DNA of 64,000 bases from Myxococcota bacterium (GTDB taxonomy: Bacteria > Myxococcota_A > UBA796), in assembly GCA_029251165.1 (NCBI GenBank), contig JAQXDW010000007.1, forward strand, positions 124,001-188,000, read 5' to 3'. The notes below the pieces were generated by a model. It was not told where the DNA came from, ran no database searches, and was given only the letters and a program-made list of their open reading frames with translations. Made by a program: the position numbers and the translations under genes. Shown one piece after another: positions 54,748 to 63,870 of the stretch. How positions within the stretch are numbered: the stretch's first letter is position 1; each line of letters starts with the position of its first letter.

Positions 54748-55583
54748 TACGCAGGCTCAACCTCGAAGAGGGCATCGAGCGAGTCACCGCCATAGGGGTA
54801 GCGGATCCGAATGCTGTAGTCCGTGCCAGCCTCGATCATGCGCTCCTGCTTGAGAAAAATGACCTCGGGATTGTAGAGGAACTTCGTAGTGACCGTGGTG
54901 ATGTGGTCCGTCAGATCTGCCTCCCCCTCGATGAGCACCGCGTCGGCAACCCGGCTCTTGCGAGCGGTGACCGTCGCGGTGGTGTCAACCTGCAGCGGAG
55001 CGGGGCCGGAGAAGTCGATGGTGTCGTAGCGAACCCGAGTGGAGACCGGCTCGTCAGAGTCCAGAACCACCGAGCGGCTGTCGCAGTCAATGCGAACCCC
55101 GTAGAGCATCTCCTGGGCATCCAGCAGCCGCACATACGACCGAATCCGACGCGGGATGATGGTGCCCTCTTCGCGAAGATACTGGCGGAGGTGGTTGACC
55201 ACCTGGACCTCAGGCTCGAAGAACTGCCCGGTGCACAGCAGCTCACAGATGAGCACGTCGACCGGCTCAGGGATGTCGACCGTGGTGGCGTCGGCGTGGA
55301 TGACGGTGATGACGTCTGCGACACCGTTCTGCTCGGCGAGGTGCTCGATGAGCGGGATGAACCGGGGGTGCAGCTCCACGCAGTAGACCTTCCGCGCACC
55401 AGCCATCGCCGCAAACACGCCGAGGATGCCGGTGCCGCTGCCGGCATCGACGACCACATCTCCAGGCGAGACCGAGTCCTCAATCGCTTCTTTCCACATC
55501 CGAGTCCGCGGGACGTCGTGCAGACACAGTGAGATCTCATATGGGGTAAATGCTACGTTTGTAGCGGCCTTGTTTGGCATCAT
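54747..55583 (-). CDS. PRMT-like SAM-dependent methyltransferase
   Basis: A 278-residue class I methyltransferase. Motif I is 'VVVDAGSGTGILGVFAAMAGARKVYCVE'. A double-acidic-type loop (DVLICELLCTGQFFEPE, where PRMTs have SELLGSFGDNE) is followed by a beta-sandwich C-terminal part. That layout recalls protein arginine methyltransferases, which are rare in bacteria, though the second Glu of the loop is displaced. The substrate may be a protein or small amine. It overlaps the rhodanese gene by ATGA and the unknown gene by 1 base. Confidence 0.82.
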   Translation of the reverse strand: MMPNKAATNVAFTPYEISLCLHDVPRTRMWKEAIEDSVSPGDVVVDAGSGTGILGVFAAMAGARKVYCVELHPRFIPLIEHLAEQNGVADVITVIHADATTVDIPEPVDVLICELLCTGQFFEPEVQVVNHLRQYLREEGTIIPRRIRSYVRLLDAQEMLYGVRIDCDSRSVVLDSDEPVSTRVRYDTIDFSGPAPLQVDTTATVTARKSRVADAVLIEGEADLTDHITTVTTKFLYNPEVIFLKQERMIEAGTDYSIRIRYPYGGDSLDALFEVEPA

Positions 55584-56236
55584 GAGGAGGTCTCCAGGTC
55601 GGCTTCGGTGAGCCCATCGATGCGGGTCAGTCCGCCATCGGGCTCAGGAAGTCCGATGACATAGTGGATCACACCATCGATCTTCTCAGAGGCCTGAATG
55701 GTACCAGAGCGGACCGCAGCGGCTCCCGTCCGGCCATGGCGTTCAGCCGCCGCATCCGACAGACGCGCCGTGCTGGTCAGCCGCAGCGGTGCCCCATGGG
55801 GCGGGGTCATCCAGGCGCTCTTGTCCTGCTCCAGCCAGGCCCCGATGCCGCCGATAAGCGACCACGCCTCTGGAATGCCCTGCTCCCGAAGGTAGTGGGC
55901 GACCCCATAGCTGCGGGCACCGGCCGCACAGTACACCACGACCATCGGCGCTGCGGGGATCTCCGAGAGGCGCTGGGGAATGGAGTTCATGGGAATCAGG
56001 GTGGCCCCCCGGATGTGGCCGTAGTTGATCTCATGGGGCTCGCGGATGTCGAGGAACAGGATGTCCTTTCCCTCCGCAACCCATGCCGCGACCCCGTCAC
56101 CATCGACCTCAAGCTCTGGAAGTTCCTCTTCTTCCTCGACCGGCGGTGCGGTGCGCTGCGATGGCTTCGGAGGGGTCACCTTCTCCTCGGGCTTGCGGAT
56201 CGTGCGAACGATCCTGCGGGCGATTCGTCTGAGCAT
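55580..56236 (-). CDS. Rhodanese-domain protein (first)
   Basis: A 218-residue protein. The ATG at 56236 (MLRRIARRIVRTIRK) follows AGGAG. A strongly basic, amphipathic N-terminus and a Pro/Glu linker (about 15-40) are followed by a rhodanese domain (about 40-140) with active-site Cys103 in VVYCAAGARS. A C-terminal extension (about 140-218) includes 'YVIGLPEPDGGLTRIDGL'. The Cys is intact, so persulfide transfer is possible. It leads an operon with the PRMT-like and unknown genes. The second rhodanese in the window (63317) shares its basic N-terminal design. Confidence 0.88.
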   Translation of the reverse strand: MLRRIARRIVRTIRKPEEKVTPPKPSQRTAPPVEEEEELPELEVDGDGVAAWVAEGKDILFLDIREPHEINYGHIRGATLIPMNSIPQRLSEIPAAPMVVVYCAAGARSYGVAHYLREQGIPEAWSLIGGIGAWLEQDKSAWMTPPHGAPLRLTSTARLSDAAAERHGRTGAAAVRSGTIQASEKIDGVIHYVIGLPEPDGGLTRIDGLTEADLETSS

Positions 56237-56425
56237 GGGGACTCCTGGTGTGGCCAGCAGCGGCCAGTGCAGTGCTGCGGCGACACTCCATGGGAGATAC
56301 CGCAGCGGATTTGGTGATCCAGCGCTGTCTCCAATAACCCGCATCCAGAGACGGAGGCGTCACGCGCTGGCCGCTGCCGCTGGGCTCCGGAGCGCGCAGC
56401 CACCAGACCGCTTAAAAGCGTGCCC

Positions 56426-58513
56426 ATGAAGCTCGTCCTCGTCCTTCCGCCGCTCACCCAGCTCAACACGCCCTACCCCTCCACCGCCTACCTCGCTCGG
56501 AGCCTGCGCAGCGCAGGGATTCCATGCAGCCAGCGGGATCTCGGACTGGAGCTGATGCGTCGGGCACTCAGCAAGGCCGGGCTCACCGAGGTGTTCGATG
56601 CCGTCGCAGAGCTGGCGGACGCGGGAGAGCCGCTCCCAGAGCCGGCATGGCAGGCCCTCTCGCTCCGCAAGCAGCACGAGAAGGCCATCGAGCCGGCGAT
56701 GCGGCTCCTCTCCGGCGCCGACCCATCCCTCGCCGCACGCATCCTGGAGACCCCGCTGCTGCCGCGTGGGCCCCGGCTCTCCCGAGTCGACCTCACCGCG
56801 TTCGGGACCATGGGCGTGCTCGATGCCGCGCGGCACCTCGCGACCCTCTACATCGAAGATCTCGTCGACCTCATCACCGCCACCATCGACCCCGGCTTCT
56901 CCATCGCCCGCTACGGCCACCACCTCGCCGTCGGACCGGTCGGCTTCGATCCCATCGCAGAGAAGCTGGAGCAGACCACCCTGGTGGATGCCTGGCTCGA
57001 CGCGCTGGCCGACTCCATCGAGGCGGACGTCGTCGGCCTCTCGGTCCCCTTTCCCGGCACCCTCTACGGCGCGCTCCGCATCGGAAGGCGGCTCAAGGCG
57101 CGCGGGGTGACCGTCTGGATGGGCGGGGGCTACATCAACACCGAGCTGCGGGAGGTCGACGAGCCGCGGCTGTGGCAGTGCGTCGATGCGCTGACCTATG
57201 ACGACGGTGAGGGACCGCTGCAGGCCCTGATCGCCCACCACAGCGGCGGACCCGACACCCGCCACCGCACCCGCACCGCCGAGGGCATGCACAGCGCATC
57301 GGTGCCCGCCGAGCCGTTCGTGCCGGCGGCCTGGTACGGCGACCTCGACCTCTCCGCCTACCTCCACATCCTCGACACGCTCAACCCCGCCCACCGCCTG
57401 TGGTCCGACAACCGCTGGAACAAGATCACCCTCGCACACGGCTGCTACTGGAAGAAGTGCGCGTTCTGCGACATCCAGCTCGACTACATCGCTCGCTTCG
57501 AGAAGGCTCCGACCGAGGTGCTGCTCGACGCCATGGAGGAGCTGATCGAAGAGACCGGGATCAGCGGCTTCCACTTCGTAGACGAGGCCGCGCCGCCCCG
57601 GCTGATGCGGGAGCTGGCGCTCGGCATCCTCCGTCGCGGGATGACCGTGAGCTGGTGGGGCAACATTCGCTTTGAGGCCTCGTTCACGCCCGATCTCTGC
57701 CGCCTGCTGGCCGCCTCAGGACTCATCGCGGTGACCGGCGGGCTGGAGGTCGCCCAGCCTCGACTGCTGAAGCTGATGGACAAGGGCATCACCGTTCCCC
57801 AAGCTGCCCGGGCGGCCGCTGCGTTCCGAGGCGCCGGGGTCATGGTCCACGCCTACCTCATGTACGGCTTCCCCACACAGACCGCTGCCGAGACCGTCGA
57901 GTCCATGGAGGTCGTCCGTCAGCTGTTCTCCGAGGGGCTGCTCGACTCCGCGTTCTGGCATCGCTTCGTGATGACCCGACACTCTGGGGTCTACGCCGAT
58001 CCGACCCGATACCGGGTCTCCATCCCCGACACCGACGGTGCCTTCGCCACCAACGACATCCCCCACACCGATCCCACCGGCGCGGATCACGATCAGTTCG
58101 ACGACGTCCTGCCTCAGGCGCTGGCCGCCTGGATGCGGGGCGAGGGCCTGAGCCGTCCCGTGCAGAAGTGGTTCCCTCGCGGGAGCGTCGCCCGCCCGAA
58201 GACCCCCTCCGATCTGGTCCGGCGCAGCCTCTCTCCAGCGCACTCGCCGCTCAAGGCCTCAGCTCGGCTGCTCTGGCTCGGCGGAGAGCCCCTGGAGGAT
58301 GACGGCCAGCTGCTCCTGCCCACTGCCGATGAGATGATCGCCTGGCCGGGGCGCCCACAGGAGCTTGCCTGGCTCGCCGCGCTGCTCGACGATGCACAGC
58401 CTGAGCGCGATCCCCTCACGATGGCCCTGGCGCAGAAACGATATCCGGGGAAGTGGTCTCGGGTCGCAGACCGCTGGCAGGTCCTACGCGATGCGGGGCT
58501 CATCGGGGTGTGA
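56426..58513 (+). CDS. B12-binding-domain radical SAM protein
   Basis: A 695-residue enzyme; an ATG at 56426 is used. The N-terminal half is a cobalamin-binding-like Rossmann domain (VDLTAFGTMGVLDAARHL ..., GLSVPFPGTLYGALRIGRRLKARGVTVWMGGG). The radical SAM domain has cluster Cys340, Cys345 and Cys348 in GCYWKKCAFCDI, a Cx4Cx2C spacing used by this subgroup instead of Cx3Cx2C. 'FHFVDEAAPP' and 'VTGGLEVAQPRLLKLMDKGI' follow. The C-terminal 150 residues are extra. Its 3' end overlaps the convergent patatin gene by 30 bases. The reaction is unknown. Confidence 0.92.
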   Translation: MKLVLVLPPLTQLNTPYPSTAYLARSLRSAGIPCSQRDLGLELMRRALSKAGLTEVFDAVAELADAGEPLPEPAWQALSLRKQHEKAIEPAMRLLSGADPSLAARILETPLLPRGPRLSRVDLTAFGTMGVLDAARHLATLYIEDLVDLITATIDPGFSIARYGHHLAVGPVGFDPIAEKLEQTTLVDAWLDALADSIEADVVGLSVPFPGTLYGALRIGRRLKARGVTVWMGGGYINTELREVDEPRLWQCVDALTYDDGEGPLQALIAHHSGGPDTRHRTRTAEGMHSASVPAEPFVPAAWYGDLDLSAYLHILDTLNPAHRLWSDNRWNKITLAHGCYWKKCAFCDIQLDYIARFEKAPTEVLLDAMEELIEETGISGFHFVDEAAPPRLMRELALGILRRGMTVSWWGNIRFEASFTPDLCRLLAASGLIAVTGGLEVAQPRLLKLMDKGITVPQAARAAAAFRGAGVMVHAYLMYGFPTQTAAETVESMEVVRQLFSEGLLDSAFWHRFVMTRHSGVYADPTRYRVSIPDTDGAFATNDIPHTDPTGADHDQFDDVLPQALAAWMRGEGLSRPVQKWFPRGSVARPKTPSDLVRRSLSPAHSPLKASARLLWLGGEPLEDDGQLLLPTADEMIAWPGRPQELAWLAALLDDAQPERDPLTMALAQKRYPGKWSRVADRWQVLRDAGLIGV

Positions 58514-59677
58514 GCTCGATGCGAGGAAGAACCGGGCGAGCACCTCCTCCTGGTCTCGGGCGTCCTCGTAGCCCATCCGCTCTAAGACTCCGGTGTAGCC
58601 GTGGTCGAAGAACAGGTAAGAGAGAAAGTCAGACTCTCCTCCCTCCGCGTTGACCTGATCGGCCACAAGCGACATCAGCCACTTGACCTGAGGGGTGGTC
58701 TTCGGCGGATTGCTGGCGAAGATCTCCGAGGCGATCCGCCCGAGATCGGTCTGTGGCCTCAGGAACAGGGTGCTGACCTCTCGTATGCCAAGCTGCTCGG
58801 CGATGCGCTGGGAGTACTCCTCGCCGTACTGCTCACGGCCCCAGGCAAGAATGCGGTTGATCTGACGGGTGTGGTGCATGTCCCGTGAGACGGGATCAAG
58901 AAGCAGCGCGTTGAGGGTCTTGCCGGCCAGGAACGGCAGGGTCGGGGTGATGTCCTCGGCGGTGCCGCCCCCGGTGAATTCCTGCTCGGTGCCCGCGCCG
59001 ATGATGAGGATCCGATCTGCACCGCTGCGAATCACCGGGCGCAGCGGCGTGTTCTGCCTCAGTCCGCCGTCCGCGTAGTAGTGCCCTCCGACCTGATAGG
59101 GCGGGAAGAAGAACGGCAGCGAGGTGCTCGCCAGGAAGTGAGCCTCGTCGATGCACTCTCGATGAACCACGGTGCCCCGAGGAGGATCGAGGTTGAGGTG
59201 CTCCGCCGTGGAGTCACAGAACAGGGTGTTGAGACCGTTGTCGAGGCGGGTGGCGGAGATGATAAACACCCGACACAGCCCCGCGTCGATAGACTTGCGC
59301 ATCGCTGCCCGGGGAAATTCTCGCCGGACCAGCCGATACAGCGGAGCCGGGTCAAGCAGCGCGCCCTCCTGAGCGGCCTTGAACATGCTGCGCACGGTGC
59401 GGAGGACCCCGCCGCCGTGGAAGCGGTAGACATCGTCGATGGTCACCTCTTGCCACATCCGGCTGATGCGCTGGACATACTCCAGCTGCTGGGTGACCAC
59501 GAACACCCCGTTGAGCGCGCCCACGCTGGTGCCGCCAACAATGGAGGGCCAGGGTGAGAACCCGAGGCGCTTGGCGAGGCTGCTGTAGATGAACCGCAGC
59601 ACACCGGCTTCGTAGGCTCCCCGAGCAGCACCGCCAGCCAGGACCATTCCGAGTCGATTGTCTTTTTCCACGTCCAT
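58484..59677 (-). CDS. Patatin-like phospholipase
   Basis: A 397-residue lipid acyl hydrolase. The ATG at 59677 is chosen because the patatin N-terminus follows (RLGMVLAGGAARGAYEAGVL); the longer frame is noise. The oxyanion motif GGAARG, nucleophile Ser51 (GGTSVGAL) and the catalytic Asp203 (YADGGLR) are all present. A C-terminal helical extension of about 130 residues follows (PQTDLGRIASEIF, DHGYTGVLERMG). It has no signal peptide. The neighbours do not indicate a pathway. Confidence 0.93.
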   Translation of the reverse strand: MDVEKDNRLGMVLAGGAARGAYEAGVLRFIYSSLAKRLGFSPWPSIVGGTSVGALNGVFVVTQQLEYVQRISRMWQEVTIDDVYRFHGGGVLRTVRSMFKAAQEGALLDPAPLYRLVRREFPRAAMRKSIDAGLCRVFIISATRLDNGLNTLFCDSTAEHLNLDPPRGTVVHRECIDEAHFLASTSLPFFFPPYQVGGHYYADGGLRQNTPLRPVIRSGADRILIIGAGTEQEFTGGGTAEDITPTLPFLAGKTLNALLLDPVSRDMHHTRQINRILAWGREQYGEEYSQRIAEQLGIREVSTLFLRPQTDLGRIASEIFASNPPKTTPQVKWLMSLVADQVNAEGGESDFLSYLFFDHGYTGVLERMGYEDARDQEEVLARFFLASSSHPDEPRIA

Positions 59678-59703
59678 CACTATGCCAGCAGAGGACGTCG
59701 GGG

Positions 59704-60711
59704 TCACCAGACCGCCTGGATGAGCCTCACATCCGGTCGCGAGCAGCGAAGGGGAGCCGGGAAGAGCGCAGCGCGGCGCTCGCCAGGTGGAATGTCGGGG
59801 AGCGCCACAGAGACGGGCTCTCCGCAGCTTCCCTCGATCACTGCACCCGTGATGCTTCGCGGAGAGCGGTTCTCTGCGGTGACCGTCAGCCCGTCTCGCG
59901 CGCGGGTCAGAGACAGGGAGAGCCAGTGGGCGATGTCGAGGTGCCGGTCTCCGTCCTGGGGAATGAACGTCAGCTCGCGGTCCTGCTGGTTGACCTCGAC
60001 CCGGAACATGCTGGAGACGTTCAGGCCGATGAGTCCGTTGAGGCTGCCGCAGTTCTCGCACACCGAGACGCTGATTCCCTCGACCGCGAAGCCCCCCAGC
60101 CAGAGCCGATCCAGCAGCAGCAGCGGCGAGGTTCGGATCCCGTTGGCGGTCTGAAGCTGGATGGTCGGGGCATCATCGGGGACGTCGACCTCCAGCGCCT
60201 CGAGGAGCTGTGGACTGACGGTGGTGAGGGTCGCGCCAGTGTCGAACACCATCTCGGTGTCCAGCACCACCCGCTCCGACTCCAGGCTCACCGCCAGCAG
60301 CATCGAGCGGGCAGTGCCCTCGTAAGGCAGCACCACCAGATCGTCCGAGTCCACCGCGATGGGTGGGGGGGGAACAGGCTGACGGCTGGTCTGCGGCTCC
60401 GGGAGATCGGGCTCCACTGCCGCTGGCCGATGCAGCGCCGGCAGCACGCCCTCCAGATCCGACAGACCGACCGCTGAGAGCGCCGCGCTGCGATCGATCC
60501 ACAGCGGCGCGCCGAGTATCACCAGCGCCGACCACGCGGCGAGACCGATCTCAGGCGGCGCGCGGTCCACCAGCAATGCCGCGAGGCCAGCTGACGGCAG
60601 CAGCAGCATGACCGCGCTCGCGAGCAGCCCCAACGCCGCAGCCCCGCCGACCAGGATGGCTGCAGCCACGCCCCCCAAGACGATCGCGAGCCCGAGGGTG
60701 AGCAGGCGCAC
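59704..60711 (-). CDS. Membrane-anchored retropepsin-like aspartyl protease
   Basis: A 335-residue protein. The GTG start overlaps the upstream gene by one base (TAGTG). Four hydrophobic segments, about residues 2-80, anchor it. A Pro-rich linker (PVPPPPIAVD) leads to a single-domain aspartyl protease with active Asp157 (MVFDTGATLTTVS), then 'GLIGLNVSSMFRVEV', the usual flap/psi-loop pattern. A beta-rich C-terminal domain follows. Such enzymes work as dimers, and the catalytic side is probably the periplasm. Confidence 0.83.
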   Translation of the reverse strand: MRLLTLGLAIVLGGVAAAILVGGAAALGLLASAVMLLLPSAGLAALLVDRAPPEIGLAAWSALVILGAPLWIDRSAALSAVGLSDLEGVLPALHRPAAVEPDLPEPQTSRQPVPPPPIAVDSDDLVVLPYEGTARSMLLAVSLESERVVLDTEMVFDTGATLTTVSPQLLEALEVDVPDDAPTIQLQTANGIRTSPLLLLDRLWLGGFAVEGISVSVCENCGSLNGLIGLNVSSMFRVEVNQQDRELTFIPQDGDRHLDIAHWLSLSLTRARDGLTVTAENRSPRSITGAVIEGSCGEPVSVALPDIPPGERRAALFPAPLRCSRPDVRLIQAVW

Positions 60712-61082
60712 TACCGACGGACCTTCCCCGCGAGTCGGGAGAGCGTGCGGCGCGCCTTTCCGCCCTCTGCCTGACGCCCCATCTGCTCCTGAACCCACGC
60801 CAGCAGCGCAGCGTCGTCCTCGCCGGGGGTCACCACCTGCAGGTCATCGCCTGGAACCACCGCGACTGCTACCCCGTCTTCAGGGCACAGCCCCAGGCAG
60901 CTGCTGGAGAGAACCCGACACTGCGCCGCAGCTCCGCCGCCGGACCGGGTGTCTTGCTTGAGCTGTCGCCGGACCTGCTCGCCACGGACCCGACCGCATG
61001 AGGGCTTGTCCGCCCCGTCCAGCCGCTGATTTGTACAGACCAGGACCACGCCATACTTCCAGGGAACTTCTTCCTTCTTCAC
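60711..61082 (-). CDS. Thioredoxin-like [2Fe-2S] ferredoxin
   Basis: A 123-residue protein of the thin, NuoE-C-terminal-like ferredoxin fold. The ligands are probably Cys16 and Cys29 (C-x12-C) with Cys62 and Cys66 (C-x3-C in SSCLGLCPEDG); 'VAVVPG' follows as usual. Cys55 is extra. It can pass electrons to an oxidoreductase such as a radical SAM enzyme, though the adjacent gene is a protease. It is divergent from the PhyH gene by 53 bases. Confidence 0.88.
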   Translation of the reverse strand: MKKEEVPWKYGVVLVCTNQRLDGADKPSCGRVRGEQVRRQLKQDTRSGGGAAAQCRVLSSSCLGLCPEDGVAVAVVPGDDLQVVTPGEDDAALLAWVQEQMGRQAEGGKARRTLSRLAGKVRR

Positions 61083-61135
61083 TGCCAGCCTCCCAGGCTC
61101 TGCTCAGTGGCTATCATCACATCGTGGAGGCAGTC

Positions 61136-61915
61136 GTGGAGGACTTCCAGCAACAGTATGCAGCCAACGGATTCGTTGCCCTGCCGCCGGTCCTTTCGGA
61201 TGCAACCATCGACACGCTCGTCGATGCCCTCACGGCGTGGTCCGCCCAGGCTCCCCCCGCGACCAAAGAGTACGGGATCCTCCAGTTCAACCTCCACCAG
61301 CAGCTCTCTTGCTTCCAGGACGTCCTCTCCAAGAAGGCACTGGGAGCGCTGGCGGCGGCGGTCCTGGGGGTGGAGTCGGTGACGCTGTTTCAAGACAACC
61401 TCATCTGGAAGCCGCCTGGAACCACCGGCAGGGTCCAGTGGCACCAGGACTACGCCTACTGGCCCCTCTCCGCGCCCAGCGGGCTGACGATGTGGCTGGC
61501 GCTGGACGACGTGACCGAGGAGATGGGCTGCCTGCACTACATCCCCGGCAGCCACGCCGAGGGCGAGAAGCAGCCCACCAATTTTATCTCTCCCGGCTCC
61601 CCCTCCTGGCGCCAAGACCTCCCCCCGCTGGAGTGGCCGACACAGGAGCACCGTGCAGTGGTCGCACCGCTGCAGCGGGGGCACCTTCTCGTTCACCACC
61701 CGCTGAGCTGGCACATGTCTCCCGGCAACACCACCGCACGACACCGACGGGCCTGGTCGCTGACCTTCATCACCGACGATGTGCGCTGGGATCCCGAGCA
61801 CGCCCCCCACCCGTTCAACCACTTCCAGTCTCCCGTCTCCGGCAGCGCTGTGGAGGGGCCGCTGTTCCCCCGCTTCTCCGGCCGCTCGACACCGCACCCG
61901 ACAGGAGGCGCCTGA
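61136..61915 (+). CDS. Phytanoyl-CoA dioxygenase (PhyH) family protein
   Basis: A 259-residue Fe(II)/2-oxoglutarate oxygenase. The GTG at 61136 is chosen because GGAGG stands 5 bases before it. The iron ligands are His103 and Asp105 (WHQDYAYW) and His193 (SWHMSPGN), and the 2-oxoglutarate-binding Arg lies near 204. PhyH family members hydroxylate acyl-CoAs or natural products. It is 3 bases upstream of a radical SAM gene, probably co-transcribed and in the same pathway. Confidence 0.92.
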   Translation: MEDFQQQYAANGFVALPPVLSDATIDTLVDALTAWSAQAPPATKEYGILQFNLHQQLSCFQDVLSKKALGALAAAVLGVESVTLFQDNLIWKPPGTTGRVQWHQDYAYWPLSAPSGLTMWLALDDVTEEMGCLHYIPGSHAEGEKQPTNFISPGSPSWRQDLPPLEWPTQEHRAVVAPLQRGHLLVHHPLSWHMSPGNTTARHRRAWSLTFITDDVRWDPEHAPHPFNHFQSPVSGSAVEGPLFPRFSGRSTPHPTGGA

Positions 61916-61918
61916 GCC

Positions 61919-63265
61919 ATGCATGTCCTCTTCCTGGAGATCCAGACCGAGAGCACCTGGTCGGTCGCCTCCATCGGCCCCGGCTTCCTTGCCGCCTACC
62001 TGCGTCGACACGGCCACACCGTCTCCATCTTTACCGTCACGCTCGACCACACCGTCGACGACGTGGTCGCTGCCGTCTGCCAGCACGCCCCGGGGCTCAT
62101 CGGGCTGTCCCTGACCACCCGCCAGTGGCTTCGGGCGCGGGGGATCGTCGCTGGACTCCGGGAGCAGCTCGATGTCCCGGTCATTGCCGGCGGCCTGCAC
62201 CCGACCTTTGCCCCAGAGCAGGTCCTCGCCGCGTCGGGCTTTGACCTCGTCTGTCTCGGCGAGGGAGAGGGTGCAATGCTGGATGTCGTGGCCCACATCG
62301 AGGAAACCTCCAGCCTCCCCACGCACGACATCGACAACATCCAGCGCCCCGGTGAGCCCCGTCCTCCGCTGCGCCCGCCCCTCGACCCGCTGGATGAGCT
62401 TCCGTTCATCGCCCGAGACATGCTCAACGAGCGCTACGGCGTTCGCCACATGATCACGCAGCGGGGATGCCCGTTTCCGTGTACCTACTGCGCGGCCCGG
62501 ATGTACAACGAGATGTACAGCGACTACGGGCGGCGGCGCTCCAACGCCAGCGTCTCTGCCGAGCTGACGGCGCTCCGCTCAGGTGCGGCTGGAGACGGCC
62601 TCGGGCTGTCCTACATCATCTTCCTCGACGACACCTTCACCATCAACCACAAGTGGGTTCGGCGGTTCTGTCGCATCCACACCGAGAACGGCGCTACACC
62701 GTTCTCTCTCCATGCCCGGGTCGAGACGGTCACCCAGCGCATGCTCGGCGAGCTCGCGGCGGCCGGCTGCAAGCACATCACCTATGGTGTCGAGAGCGGA
62801 AGCGAGCGCATCAGGCGCGAGGTGATGCTGCGAAAGGTCAGCAACCAGCGCCTCATCGACGTCTTCCGCTGGACGAGAGAGGCGGGCATCATCACCACCG
62901 CCAACTACATGCTCGGCATGCCCCACGAGACCCGCGCGGACCTGGAGATGACCCTCGCCCTGCACCACGAGCTGCAGCCACACGACTTCGGCTACTTCGT
63001 GTTCTACCCCTACCCCGGCACCCCGCTGTTCAAGACCTGCCGCGATCTCGGCATCCTCCCCGAGGGCTACGAGACCATGCCCGCCAACCACCGGCAGTCC
63101 ATTCTCAACCTCCGCGACCTCACCAACGACGACATCGGGGAGTTCTACGATCGGTTCACCGCCATTCGCGAGGCGAGCTACCTGGAGCGCTACGGCAGCA
63201 ACCTGAGCGCCAGCGGAGAGCAGACCGTTCGAGACACCTACAAGCACACTGCTGCAACCGGATAG
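61919..63265 (+). CDS. B12-binding radical SAM protein
   Basis: A 448-residue enzyme with the standard order. The cobalamin-binding-like domain (about 1-130) has 'HVLFLEIQTE.. TWSVASIGPGFLAAYLRRHGHTV' and 'PVIAGGLHPTFAPEQVL'. The radical SAM domain has Cys184, Cys188 and Cys191 in ITQRGCPFPCTYC (Cx3Cx2C). 'GLSYIIFLDDTFTIN' and 'AGCKHITYGVESGSERIRREVMLRK' are family-typical. Likely reactions are methylation, cyclisation or rearrangement. The neighbouring PhyH oxygenase suggests tailoring of a lipid or small molecule. Confidence 0.94.
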   Translation: MHVLFLEIQTESTWSVASIGPGFLAAYLRRHGHTVSIFTVTLDHTVDDVVAAVCQHAPGLIGLSLTTRQWLRARGIVAGLREQLDVPVIAGGLHPTFAPEQVLAASGFDLVCLGEGEGAMLDVVAHIEETSSLPTHDIDNIQRPGEPRPPLRPPLDPLDELPFIARDMLNERYGVRHMITQRGCPFPCTYCAARMYNEMYSDYGRRRSNASVSAELTALRSGAAGDGLGLSYIIFLDDTFTINHKWVRRFCRIHTENGATPFSLHARVETVTQRMLGELAAAGCKHITYGVESGSERIRREVMLRKVSNQRLIDVFRWTREAGIITTANYMLGMPHETRADLEMTLALHHELQPHDFGYFVFYPYPGTPLFKTCRDLGILPEGYETMPANHRQSILNLRDLTNDDIGEFYDRFTAIREASYLERYGSNLSASGEQTVRDTYKHTAATG

Positions 63266-63316
63266 GTCGCCACACGCTGGCAGCAGGCTAAAGGCTTTGA
63301 GACCGGAGAATCTGCG

Positions 63317-63736
63317 ATGGGACGAATTCGAAGCCTGCTCAAGCGCATCATCAAGCCCGAGCCGCCGCCGTCTCGGCCGAGGACGCCGCCGGTGTTCGTG
63401 CCCGACCCGGCCGCCGAGGGCCTGGAGACCCGCCCCGAGGAGCTCCTCAAGCGCATCGCAGCAGGCGAAGCGGTGGTGTTCGTGGACGTCCGCGCCGGAA
63501 ACGAGCGCGAGGTGTTCATCCCCGACTCTGTTCACATGCGGGTCGGTGAGGTCTCCTCTCGCTACGACGAGCTGGACGAGACCAAGACCGTGATCTTCTA
63601 CTGTGCAAGTGGCGGACAGTCGATAAACGGTGCGGAGATCATGCGGGAGCGCACCGGAAACATGGCCGCGACGAGCATCCTCGGCGGGCTGCCCGCCTGG
63701 GAGGATGCTGGCGGAGCGGTCGCCCGAGAAGACTGA
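63317..63736 (+). CDS. Rhodanese-domain protein (second)
   Basis: A 139-residue protein. A basic amphipathic N-terminus (MGRIRSLLKRIIKPEPPPSR) is followed by a Pro-rich linker and a rhodanese domain (about 35-135) with Cys96 (IFYCASGGQS). 'GGLPAWEDAGG' is the usual C-terminal motif. CGGAGA precedes the ATG by 8 bases. The N-terminal design, basic helix then Pro linker, is shared with the rhodanese at 55580-56236, although the sequences are diverged and this one lacks the C-terminal extension. Confidence 0.9.
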   Translation: MGRIRSLLKRIIKPEPPPSRPRTPPVFVPDPAAEGLETRPEELLKRIAAGEAVVFVDVRAGNEREVFIPDSVHMRVGEVSSRYDELDETKTVIFYCASGGQSINGAEIMRERTGNMAATSILGGLPAWEDAGGAVARED

Positions 63737-63870
63737 GGCGCACCGGTCATTGCGCCGCCCGGCTCAGGGGAGGTGCTCCGATCCAGGGCACACCCATCTG
63801 ATCCCCTCTGTTCTGGGATCAGTCCGCCCTGCGCCGGTCACAGATCGAGCCGCCGCGATACGCTGACCCC

